The notes under the pieces are model-generated. The model was not told the DNA's origin. It saw only the letters and a program-made list of their open reading frames with translations, and searched no databases. The translations under genes and the position numbers were made by a program. This document shows, piece by piece, positions 21,475 to 29,398 of a stretch of DNA of 37,332 nt. The DNA lies in the IMG/VR virus record IMGVR_UViG_3300025669_000931, positions 1 to 37,332 of that record; one strand, 5' to 3'. How positions within the stretch are numbered: position 1 is the first letter of the stretch; each line of letters starts with the position of its first letter. This DNA is from a virus.

Positions 21475-21609
21475 TGAAAACCTTATGCGCCTGTCAGTGG
21501 ATGACGACTGTGTGCTTGGTTCGGACCGAATGCGGACCAGATGTGAGTGTGAAGAGCATAGCATAAACCACGGTGGAAGATGAGAAACGGGGCGCATAAT
21601 TAAATAAGG
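21475..21609 (+). other. 135-base gap closed by a 9-base inverted repeat, candidate structured RNA
   Basis: TTATGCGCC (21483-21491) and GGCGCATAA (21591-21599) can close the whole segment as a long-range stem. Inside are smaller hairpins such as GTCA/TGAC, and TGGT/ACCA enclosing TTCG/CGAA. Two short ORFs also fit: a 30-residue frame from ATG 21474, which overlaps the terL stop, and a 34-residue frame from 21485. Neither is recognised. The gap lies in an otherwise tightly packed packaging region. I cannot decide between a structured RNA and a short peptide. Confidence 0.4.
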
Positions 21610-21618
21610 ATGATTAAA

Positions 21619-23022
21619 ATGGCAGAATCAACAATAGCAGAATTACAAGGTAAACTCCAAAACCTTGAAGCACTACAAGGAACGATGATTTCCAGGATTG
21701 AGCACTTTTCCCGGCTTGGATATCAGTTTGATGGTGACCGGGATCTTTATGAAGCTCTTGGGTATAAAGTGGTTTTGGACGGTAGTGATTATTACGCACA
21801 GTACAAACGGCAGGATATCGCCAATGCCATTATCAACAAACCCATTTCGGCAACCTGGCGTGGTCCTGTCAGAATTATTGAGTCGGATGATGATGAGGAA
21901 ACAGCTCTTGAAAAAGCCTGGGTTGATATGGAAAAGGAATTGCAACTCAAATCCAAGTTCAGCCGATTGGATAAGCTGGTTGCTCTTAATTGTTATGCTG
22001 TTTTGTTTTTGGGATTCAATGATGCGCAGAACTCAACAATGTTTCAAAATGCCGTTGCTCCAGGTAACCGGGAATTACTTTATGTTAAGCCGATTGCAGA
22101 ACAGAGTGCTCAAATTGCTACGTGGGAAAAGGATGTAACCAATCCAAGATACGGCCTCCCGGTATTGTATAAAGTATCTTTGATTCAACCGGGTGGGATT
22201 TCAAGTACGGAAGTGCTGGTCCATCATACAAGGATTCTCCATGTGGCTGGTGAGGATTTGCTTGATAATGATTTGGAAGGTTCGCCGAAGCTTGAAGTTG
22301 TTTTCAATCGTCTTAAAGATTTGGAAAAGTTGGTAGGTGGGAGTGCTGAAATGTTTTGGCGCGGGGCCCGTCCTGGGTATGCCGGAAAGGTTGATCCGGA
22401 ATTTCAAATGACACCGGAAACTAAAGCTGATTTGAAAGAACAGATATCCGAATACGAACACAACCTTAGACGCATTCTTGTTAATCAAGGTGTGGATCTT
22501 CAGGCTTTAGCAATGCAAATCGCGGATCCACAAAATCATGTGGATGTCCAGATTCAAATGATATCAGCGGTAACGGGTATCCCCAAACGGATCTTGACTG
22601 GAAGTGAGCGTGGTGAATTGGCGAGTACGCAAGACCGGGATAATTGGTTTGATTTGGTGCAGAGTCGTAGGGAGGAATATGCAGAGCCACGTATTATCCG
22701 ATTACTCGTTGATCGGTGTATGGAATATAAGGTGTTGCCAGAGCCCGTGGATTCTTACACAGTGGAATGGGCAAGTCTTTATGAGCAAAGCGATGCGGAT
22801 AAAGCTAATGTTGGGAAAACCAGATCTGAGGCATTAAAGAATTATGGATCATCTCCGACAAATCAAGATATCATTCCGCCGGAAGCGTTTATGAAACTGC
22901 TTTTGAATCTCACAGATGATCAAGTTGAACTAATCAATGAACAAAGGGAACAGGCGATTAATGATGAAGAAGCGGATTTTGAGGAAACTGAAATTATAGA
23001 TACCGAGGAGGAAGTGAAATGA
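21619..23022 (+). CDS. Portal protein (DUF1073-like)
   Basis: The portal forms the dodecameric DNA gate of the head. The 467-residue protein has the pattern Y-K-R-Q-D-I-A-N-A-I-I-N-K-P near residue 62, W-R-G-P near 80, and V-H-H-T-R-I-L-H-V-A-G near 200. A conserved C-terminal half follows, with I-P-K-R-I-L-T-G-S-E-R-G-E-L and Q-D-R-D-N-W-F near 320-345, as in DUF1073-type portals. The acidic end is typical. The ATG at 21619 is preferred over 21610 because AAGG then has normal spacing. The stop overlaps the next start. Confidence 0.88.
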   Translation: MAESTIAELQGKLQNLEALQGTMISRIEHFSRLGYQFDGDRDLYEALGYKVVLDGSDYYAQYKRQDIANAIINKPISATWRGPVRIIESDDDEETALEKAWVDMEKELQLKSKFSRLDKLVALNCYAVLFLGFNDAQNSTMFQNAVAPGNRELLYVKPIAEQSAQIATWEKDVTNPRYGLPVLYKVSLIQPGGISSTEVLVHHTRILHVAGEDLLDNDLEGSPKLEVVFNRLKDLEKLVGGSAEMFWRGARPGYAGKVDPEFQMTPETKADLKEQISEYEHNLRRILVNQGVDLQALAMQIADPQNHVDVQIQMISAVTGIPKRILTGSERGELASTQDRDNWFDLVQSRREEYAEPRIIRLLVDRCMEYKVLPEPVDSYTVEWASLYEQSDADKANVGKTRSEALKNYGSSPTNQDIIPPEAFMKLLLNLTDDQVELINEQREQAINDEEADFEETEIIDTEEEVK

Positions 23023-23390
23023 AAAAGATAGGGCTTATGTTCATGCTTATGGTTTTGGTTTTGATGTTTTTGTCTGTTCCCGTGTTTGCGAAGAGCGTGA
23101 CGCAGACGATAGCGGCCGCACCTCCAGTCGCAGGCATATGGACTTCTCAGCTTGCTCCTTTGCAGGGGTCTGGAAATGGTTACATGAATATCGGGGTATA
23201 CGGGGTCACGTGGTCCGGGACTGTTTTTCTTCAACGAAATTTCCAAAGTACAGGTTGGGTAGATGTAACATCATTTACCAGTAATACCCAAAAAGCCTTG
23301 TTGGATAAAGAGAGCGGTGTCGCTTATCGGATCGGCATTAAGACTGGCGGATATACCTCAGGGTCTGTCGCAGTTCGGTTGAGTAATTAA
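23019..23390 (+). CDS. Exported small beta-sandwich protein
   Basis: This 123-residue protein has a clear Sec signal peptide (M-K-K start, hydrophobic residues 5-20, cleavage after V-F-A near residue 24). The mature part has the pattern Y-M-N-I-G-V-Y-G-V-T-W-S-G-T-V-F-L-Q-R-N-F, F-T-S-N and a Y-R-I-G-I-K-T-G-G-Y-T-S-G-S-V-A-V-R-L end. Sandwich domains of this look occur in phage structural and receptor-binding proteins. The start overlaps the portal stop by four bases. The signal peptide is unusual for a virion protein. Confidence 0.75.
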   Translation: MKKIGLMFMLMVLVLMFLSVPVFAKSVTQTIAAAPPVAGIWTSQLAPLQGSGNGYMNIGVYGVTWSGTVFLQRNFQSTGWVDVTSFTSNTQKALLDKESGVAYRIGIKTGGYTSGSVAVRLSN

Positions 23391-23402
23391 AGGAGGGATA
23401 TC

Positions 23403-25238
23403 ATGAAACGATTTAATCTTATTCTTTTGCCCATTATCTTTTTCTTCCTTTCCAGTTTTGCAATTGCCGGGGATCTTGATGGGGTCGGTATTCTGGGCAT
23501 TCAGTCTGATGCGGACTTCTCAAGTGCCGTAGTGGTTGCCAAGAGCGGCGGTGACTATACAACTATACAAGGTGCCCTTGGTGTTGCGGCTGTAGGGGAC
23601 ACAATCCTAGTTTATCCTGGGACATACACTGAAACGCTCACGATTGCAGATAACAACCTGACAATCATCGGCATGGGGAAACCAGGGACGGTGATCGTGA
23701 CCCAGCCCGACGCCAATGTGGTGAATGGGTCAACGTTTACGGGCGTGCAGTTCAAAAACATGAAGTTTCAGGTGACGGCGGCAACTACAGCGATTAACAC
23801 GGTGCAAGTGTCAACCGGGTTGCTTTCATTTAAGGAATGTCAATTATCCATGACCTCTGCCGCTGCTATTGTGGCTTCCACCCAACCGGCAGTTGGTGCT
23901 TGTACTGGAATCGGAACGCTTGAAGTGAAGTTTGGCAAGGCGTTTTATTATCATACCGGCGCGTGTGGCGGGGGCGCTATCAAGTCCGCTTTCACAGTCG
24001 CAAACGGTGGTGAAATACATCTGGACTTTCTCCATGACATCACAATTACAAACAGCGGAACGGCGCTGGCATCTTCTCTGTGTGTTGATGCGGGTACAGG
24101 CATTATTGAAATGCACGATTGTGATTTAACCCTGACCGACCCCAATGCGACTATCGTGGCGGGTATGGGTTATCTGGGTGGAACCGGGACAACCCATGAG
24201 TTTATGCGGAATGAAATTCATGTGGTGGCTACGGCCAATACTGGATACGGATTCTTCGCCAGCGACACGGCATCGACCACAAGGACCTTTTACAACCATA
24301 TTCATGTTGAAGACACGGGCGGAAGTTCATACTCGTTCTCCATAGCTGCTTCTGCAACGGTTGTTTCGCACTTTGACGATATTATTTCTGACAATGGCGT
24401 GACTGGCGCCGGAACATTCACTCAGGTTTCAAGCCAGAATGATGGGGCTTTGACAGCTACCGGAGCCGTATCTGCTGAGTCTTTAACCATAACCCCTTCT
24501 GCCCTGCCTTCGGTGGTATTTGATGACAGTGACGGTGCGGATGGACTCATTTATGTAAACGCGAATGATGCTGATGATGCTGTCATGTATCTGAGTGTTG
24601 ACGATTCAAACGGTGATGATCAAGTTTATGTTGAACTCGATGGGGTGAATGAGCAGGTTGAATTAAAATATAATACCCTTGTGGCTGGTCGGCTTTCTGC
24701 CACTACCTATGGCTCTGATGGTTCCGTGTCTGATGCGGAATTGCTTTATATTAACACCCTTTCCAGCAATGCCCAGACGCAGCTCGACGCAAGGGCATTG
24801 GAAAGCGTGGTTGGTACATCCATCGGCAACGGCCTTAGATTAGACGGAGCAGTCTTGAAGGCGGATAGGGATTTCTCAAGCCAGGCCTACACTGCGTCCG
24901 GGAACATTAGCGCGGCGCATATCTTAGCAAACAAATTCCTTACTAATTACGGCGAGGATGCCGCTGAGAATGATTTAGTTTTGCCTGATATTGAATATTA
25001 TGCGGGTGTTATTTTCATTATTGAAGCAGCGTATAATATAGAAATCAATCCTCCTAACGCTGATGCTCATGAAGCACTTGACCTTGATGGCACTACCTTG
25101 GACGCGAGTTATTGCGTTGATAGTGATTCAACGATAGGGAGTAAAATTGTAGCGACCCGTGTGCATTTAGCCGGTGGTTGGAAATGGTCCTTGGATACTA
25201 TAAGAGGTGTTTGGACTGATACCGGCGCCAGTGATTAA
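23403..25238 (+). CDS. Exported beta-helix fibre-like protein
   Basis: This 611-residue protein has a signal peptide (M-K-R-F start, hydrophobic run I-I-F-F-F-L, cleavage after A-I-A near 22). Residues about 40-320 look like a right-handed beta helix of the pectin-lyase type: G-G-D-Y-T-T-I-Q-G-A-L near 50, D-T-I-L-V-Y-P-G-T-Y near 65, then repeated short strand-turn rungs. A C-terminal part contains DAELLYINTLSSNAQTQLDA, a segment type often seen in phage tail-fibre-like proteins. It may bind or degrade surface glycans. AGGAGG-type spacing before 23403 supports the start. Confidence 0.78.
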   Translation: MKRFNLILLPIIFFFLSSFAIAGDLDGVGILGIQSDADFSSAVVVAKSGGDYTTIQGALGVAAVGDTILVYPGTYTETLTIADNNLTIIGMGKPGTVIVTQPDANVVNGSTFTGVQFKNMKFQVTAATTAINTVQVSTGLLSFKECQLSMTSAAAIVASTQPAVGACTGIGTLEVKFGKAFYYHTGACGGGAIKSAFTVANGGEIHLDFLHDITITNSGTALASSLCVDAGTGIIEMHDCDLTLTDPNATIVAGMGYLGGTGTTHEFMRNEIHVVATANTGYGFFASDTASTTRTFYNHIHVEDTGGSSYSFSIAASATVVSHFDDIISDNGVTGAGTFTQVSSQNDGALTATGAVSAESLTITPSALPSVVFDDSDGADGLIYVNANDADDAVMYLSVDDSNGDDQVYVELDGVNEQVELKYNTLVAGRLSATTYGSDGSVSDAELLYINTLSSNAQTQLDARALESVVGTSIGNGLRLDGAVLKADRDFSSQAYTASGNISAAHILANKFLTNYGEDAAENDLVLPDIEYYAGVIFIIEAAYNIEINPPNADAHEALDLDGTTLDASYCVDSDSTIGSKIVATRVHLAGGWKWSLDTIRGVWTDTGASD

Positions 25239-25253
25239 AGGAGCAAGCGACTG

Positions 25254-26612
25254 ATGATGAAAAAACTATTCTTAACAATCTTGTTGGTCTTGATGCTGCC
25301 TGGGTGGGCTTGGGGTGCTGTCTACTATGTAGACAAAACCACAGGTGATGATAGTGACACGGGCTTGACCGAAGCTTTGGCGTGGGAGACATTAGCAAAA
25401 GTTGAGTCGTTTGGAGCGGGTACTGAATTTACCGCCAACGACCAGATATTGTTAAAACGTGGCGAGACGTGGGTTGAAACTCTGAAATTGTACGGGACAG
25501 GAACAAGTGGCAATGTCGTCACTTATGGTGCCTATGGAGCAGGAGTTGACCCAATTATAACGAGAATCTACCACCGAAACGCAATGCACGGGAATGTTGC
25601 TGGAAGTAATGAGTATGTAACCGTTGAAAACATGAGAATTAGTAACGGTGCAGGGATTGGTGGTGATATTAAAACAATTAATTATCTGACACTCAAAGAT
25701 TTATACATTTATGATTGTAGTGATAGAGGTATTAGTGTTGGTGATGAAGTTGGAGGCATGACAGGTTTTACGGTCCAAGATGTTGAAATTGATAATAGTA
25801 CTGGCTTTGGGATTATATTTGACCAAGTTGTAACTAGCGTTTTGTTAGAAAGGGTCGTTGCACATGACGGAGACAGGGATGGTATAAACGCTAGGAGTGC
25901 GACAAGTGTTATCGTGAGAGATTGCGTCACTTATAACAATGTCGAAGATGGTTTTGATGCAGGTGGAGTTTCTGGGACTGTACTATTTGACAGATGTTTA
26001 GCCTACGACAACACATCGGCGGGTTTTTCAGCCAAAGCCACTAATGTGGCAGTCACGGTCACATATGATAATTGCATTGCTTATGGTAATAATGAAGGAG
26101 TTGAGACAGGGAACACTTGCAATGTTAATATTCATAATAGTACATTTTATGACAATGACAAAATAGGAATATACCTGACGAATGATGACACTTTCATCGT
26201 CAAGAATAATATTATTTTTGGAAATGGGGAAACTCCCGCAGTAGATGGACTCCAGGTTTCATATTTAGTTGCAGGTCAGACTTTAACTGCGGATAACAAT
26301 TTTTATGGCGTTCACTCATTAGGACGTTCCATTTACCTTTCTGATGAAGCCGCATTTAAAACTTTTGCTGAATGGCAGGCTTGGGATGGGGGGGCATATG
26401 GTCAAAATAGTCTGAGTGGAGACCCACTCTTCACCAACGCAGCCGGGGACGATTTCACCCTCAAACCAGGTTCCCCAGCACGTAATTCCGGCGACACAAG
26501 CATATCCTCAACCAGGATAAAACCTGGTTCAACCTGGCCGGATGGAGTAGTAACAATGACAGATAAAACCATCGGGGCTTACGGGTCCATGCGCGGTGCT
26601 GCGGGGCAATGA
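25254..26612 (+). CDS. Exported right-handed beta-helix protein (polysaccharide-lyase-like)
   Basis: A signal peptide (M-M-K-K, hydrophobic core L-T-I-L-L-V-L-M-L, cleavage near W-G-A at 22) is followed by YYVDKTTGDDSDTGLTEALAW, the usual opening of extracellular beta-helix proteins. Repeated rungs follow, with asparagine-rich turns such as V-T-V-E-N-M-R-I-S-N, D-N-S-T-G-F-G-I and V-I-V-R-D-C-V-T-Y-N-N. A C-terminal D-P-L-F-T-N-A-A-G-D-D-F-T-L-K-P-G-S-P-A-R-N-S-G motif is typical of such proteins. It probably acts on or binds polysaccharide. The start at 25254 has AAAGGAG about nine bases upstream. The stop overlaps the next open frame. Confidence 0.8.
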   Translation: MMKKLFLTILLVLMLPGWAWGAVYYVDKTTGDDSDTGLTEALAWETLAKVESFGAGTEFTANDQILLKRGETWVETLKLYGTGTSGNVVTYGAYGAGVDPIITRIYHRNAMHGNVAGSNEYVTVENMRISNGAGIGGDIKTINYLTLKDLYIYDCSDRGISVGDEVGGMTGFTVQDVEIDNSTGFGIIFDQVVTSVLLERVVAHDGDRDGINARSATSVIVRDCVTYNNVEDGFDAGGVSGTVLFDRCLAYDNTSAGFSAKATNVAVTVTYDNCIAYGNNEGVETGNTCNVNIHNSTFYDNDKIGIYLTNDDTFIVKNNIIFGNGETPAVDGLQVSYLVAGQTLTADNNFYGVHSLGRSIYLSDEAAFKTFAEWQAWDGGAYGQNSLSGDPLFTNAAGDDFTLKPGSPARNSGDTSISSTRIKPGSTWPDGVVTMTDKTIGAYGSMRGAAGQ

Positions 26613-26629
26613 TGAAAAGGAGTTACAAA

Positions 26630-27997
26630 ATGAACAAACTACATAAAGGAATTCTAATAGCTCTGTTAATTACGCTACCGTTCTGGGGTTGGGTTGGGTC
26701 TTACGCTTGGGGTGCAACACTGGAAGGGGTTACGCTTTCAGGCGTGACAGTAAACCCCAACATGCCAAGCTGGTGGTGGCCACTGGAGAAAGACCTTGTT
26801 TCTACATCAAGTTCGGATACCTACATTGGCACCGTAACCCATGCAGGAACAAACCGCACAAGGGTCAACCCTGACACCGGCCTGATTGAAGCTGTGGGCG
26901 CTAATGTAGCACGTTTTGAGAGCGTTGGTGGGCATCTGGCAACCCTCATCGAACCGGCAGGGACGAATCTGGTCCCGTTCTCCGAGGAGTTTGATAATGC
27001 GGCTTGGACGAAAACCAGAGCTACGATTTCGGCTGATGCGGTTGTAGCGCCTGATGGGACTTTGACGGCTGATAAATTGGTTGAGGATGCTACGGCTGCG
27101 AATAGTCATGGAATGAAGGACACAGTTGCCAAAGAATCATTCACTGACAATTCCGATGTGACATTTTCCGTGTATTTGAAGCCGGAGAGTCGAACTTGGG
27201 TTAGATTGCAATTAGTAACAAAGGCCAGTGGATACAAGAGCGCTTATTTCAATCTTGCAACTGGTGCTGTTGGGACTCAGAATGTTGATGATTATGGGTC
27301 TGAATCTATAAGAGATGGTTGGTGGCGATATTGGGTTACAATGGACATCGGTAGTGGAGCAACTAACCCAAGTTTCTTTATTACACTGGCCGAAGCCAAC
27401 AACGACATTACCATAGACGGCGACGGCACCTCCGGCTTCTACATCTGGGGCGCAATGGTTCAAGAAAGCCCCGTGCCGACCTCCTACATAGCCACCTCCG
27501 GAGCCGCTGTCACCCGTGCCACAGAATCAGGTGAGCCGCACTTCACGCTCCCTCCGGATTTGTTTGATAGCGAGGGGACGGCTGTGGTTTGGTGGCGGCC
27601 TGGGTATTCAAAAGCAGATGTAACTACTAGAAGTGGAATAGTTGCAATAGCATCTGGTTCTAATAATTTTTCATACCATACTAATGTAGGACAGCTTAGG
27701 TCAAAAGATGACGTAACCGATGCCACCAATGACGCAAATTTTACCGTCAACACCTGGTACAAACTAATAGTCAAATGGGGTTATCTTGTAGCCGGTGTGG
27801 AGAAATTCCGTGTTGGTGTGGACTCAGGAAGCGGGGTTGTTTGGGGAACGGAAGCCACGTTTGATGGCTCCTACAGTCTCGGCACTTACCTCCGCCTCGG
27901 CTACGGCTTATTCGGCCCAATGCACATGAGGCAGCTTTCGCTGTTTCCCACGGTGCTGACGGATGCGGAGATTGACGCATGGACAGGAACACCATGA
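26630..27997 (+). CDS. Exported laminin-G/concanavalin-like protein
   Basis: The ATG at 26630 has AAAAGGAG at normal spacing and begins a signal peptide (M-N-K-L-H-K-G-I-L-I-A-L-L-I-T-L) with cleavage near A-W-G-A, about residue 28. Two sandwich-like regions follow: one around 100-280 with N-L-V-P-F-S-E-E-F-D-N-A-A-W-T-K, as in carbohydrate-binding modules of phage proteins, and a laminin-G-like region from about 310, ending in the typical L-S-L-F-P-T-V-L-T-D-A-E-I-D-A-W-T-G. It may bind surface glycans. A longer frame from 26609 lacks a ribosome site. Confidence 0.75.
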   Translation: MNKLHKGILIALLITLPFWGWVGSYAWGATLEGVTLSGVTVNPNMPSWWWPLEKDLVSTSSSDTYIGTVTHAGTNRTRVNPDTGLIEAVGANVARFESVGGHLATLIEPAGTNLVPFSEEFDNAAWTKTRATISADAVVAPDGTLTADKLVEDATAANSHGMKDTVAKESFTDNSDVTFSVYLKPESRTWVRLQLVTKASGYKSAYFNLATGAVGTQNVDDYGSESIRDGWWRYWVTMDIGSGATNPSFFITLAEANNDITIDGDGTSGFYIWGAMVQESPVPTSYIATSGAAVTRATESGEPHFTLPPDLFDSEGTAVVWWRPGYSKADVTTRSGIVAIASGSNNFSYHTNVGQLRSKDDVTDATNDANFTVNTWYKLIVKWGYLVAGVEKFRVGVDSGSGVVWGTEATFDGSYSLGTYLRLGYGLFGPMHMRQLSLFPTVLTDAEIDAWTGTP

Positions 27998-28116
27998 TAA
28001 TGCCCCTAATAGACGCCATCCTGCTAACCATCCTGATTGTCTTGCTGTGGAATATCAGGACGATTATCGACTTGTGGTGCCGGTGGCGGAACAGCAAGGA
28101 TAAAAGGATATTTTAA
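27994..28116 (+). CDS. Small membrane protein, 40 residues
   Basis: I translated this short gene directly. It starts MIMPLIDAILLTILIVLLWN, giving one membrane segment over about residues 5-20. A basic tail follows with W-C-R-W-R-N-S-K-D-K-R. It overlaps the preceding stop as ATGA and is followed without gap by the next gene. A holin-like or anchor role is possible, but not shown by the sequence. Confidence 0.6.
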   Translation: MIMPLIDAILLTILIVLLWNIRTIIDLWCRWRNSKDKRIF

Positions 28117-28449
28117 ATGATGAAAAATATAATCTTGGCAATCGTAATCTTGATGTTTTCCGCAACGCAGGCACTCGCTGATGATGTGAAACTCAAATGG
28201 GACCCTACGATAAACGCGACCGGGTACAAGATATATTCCAGTCAGGATATGGGGAAGACCTGGGACACCGGTATTGACACCAACGGGGCCACAGAATACA
28301 TCATGATGGGCGTTTCGGACACGGGCAAAGTGTTGTTCAGGGTCTCGGCTTATAACGAGCATGGAGAAGCGGTTCGGTACACGGCAGGTGTGTGGTTTTG
28401 CGGTAGCTGCGCACCTCCTCTCGCACCTTCCGGCGTAGGTATAGAGTAA
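28117..28449 (+). CDS. Exported fibronectin-III-like protein
   Basis: This 110-residue protein has a signal peptide (M-M-K-N start, hydrophobic I-I-L-A-I-V-I-L-M-F, cleavage after A-L-A near 21). One fibronectin-III-like domain follows: V-K-L-K-W-D-P-T-I-N-A-T-G-Y-K-I-Y, then V-L-F-R-V-S-A-Y-N-E-H-G-E-A. The end has C-G-S-C-A-P-P and may form a disulfide. It is the last of five signal-peptide genes. The region just after its stop contains a short unexplained frame in the same phase. Confidence 0.78.
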   Translation: MMKNIILAIVILMFSATQALADDVKLKWDPTINATGYKIYSSQDMGKTWDTGIDTNGATEYIMMGVSDTGKVLFRVSAYNEHGEAVRYTAGVWFCGSCAPPLAPSGVGIE

Positions 28450-28516
28450 TGGGTATGACACAGATGCTATGGGGAGTTAATCGAGTGGGATGTGTATGGC
28501 ACACGGATAAAAATTA

Positions 28517-29398
28517 ATGGCCGAGCTACAACTACAATCGTCAATCCAGATTCTCCAAACGTATAATAATTTTTATGTTTATTGTCTTCATAGACCAGAT
28601 AGGCGTGATCCTTTAACTTTGACAGTTGGGCAACCATTTTATGTTGGTAAGGGAAGTAATGGACGTTTATCCGATCATCGGCATGAAGCTGAAAAACTTT
28701 TACATACACCTGGAAGAAAAATATACAAAATCAACATTATTCATTCTCTTTGGAAACAAGGGCTAGATTTTAAAGAGGTGATTATTAAAAATAATTTGAC
28801 GGAACAAGAAGCCTTTGCCATTGAGAAACGCTTAATCAAGATATATGGCCGGGTGAACATGCAGACAGGATGTCTTTCAAATATGACCGATGGTGGGGAT
28901 GGTCCAGCAGGCAGGATACCATGGAATCAAGGGGTTCCGCGCTCAGAAAAAGTAAAGCAAAAAATAAGAGAAACAAATCTTGGAAGAGTTTTAACAGAAG
29001 AACATAAAAGAAAAATAGGGCAAGGTTGTAAAGGGAAAGTATCTTGGATAAAAGGTAAAACCCACAAGGAAGAAACCAAAAGAAAAATAAGTCAGACTTT
29101 AAAAGGTGTTGCGTGTCCGGCAAGAGGGAAACCTTGTTCAGAAGAAAAAAAGGAAAAGCTCAGAAAGTCACTGAAGGGTAGACCCAAAGAGTTAACCCTA
29201 GCACAACGAAAAGCAAAGAGTGATAGGATGAAAGGGAACAATTTTAATGTAGGCAGGCGTCATTCAGAAGAAACAAAGCAAAAAATGAGAAAAGCACAGA
29301 TGGGGCATGCTGTTTCAGATGAATCACGGCAAAAAATGAGTGATGCTAAAAAAGGATATATCCCGTGGAATAAAGGGAAGAAACTTTGTAATGGGTAA
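28517..29398 (+). CDS. GIY-YIG homing endonuclease with NUMOD3 repeats
   Basis: The N-terminal nuclease domain shows F-Y-V-Y-C-L-H-R-P near residue 18, F-Y-V-G-K-G-S-N-G-R near 42, and the catalytic glutamate in A-F-A-I-E-K-R near 100. The C-terminal part has several NUMOD3 motifs, such as H-S-E-E-T-K-Q-K-M-R-K-A-Q-M-G and T-E-E-H-K-R-K-I-G-Q, which bind DNA. Such enzymes spread into intergenic sites. The gene is richer in A and K codons than its neighbours and sits between the signal-peptide cluster and the MuF gene, so it is probably a later insertion. Its end overlaps the MuF start. Confidence 0.92.
   Translation: MAELQLQSSIQILQTYNNFYVYCLHRPDRRDPLTLTVGQPFYVGKGSNGRLSDHRHEAEKLLHTPGRKIYKINIIHSLWKQGLDFKEVIIKNNLTEQEAFAIEKRLIKIYGRVNMQTGCLSNMTDGGDGPAGRIPWNQGVPRSEKVKQKIRETNLGRVLTEEHKRKIGQGCKGKVSWIKGKTHKEETKRKISQTLKGVACPARGKPCSEEKKEKLRKSLKGRPKELTLAQRKAKSDRMKGNNFNVGRRHSEETKQKMRKAQMGHAVSDESRQKMSDAKKGYIPWNKGKKLCNG

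Noticed and set aside
21475-21609. Group I or II intron, or a tRNA-like element, between terminase and portal
   Set aside because: The segment is too short for an intron, lies between two complete genes, and does not form a cloverleaf by eye.
28449-28517. 22-codon ORF starting MGMTQMLWG
   Set aside because: It is very short, has no ribosome site and no recognisable feature. The same DNA reads more like protein in another frame.
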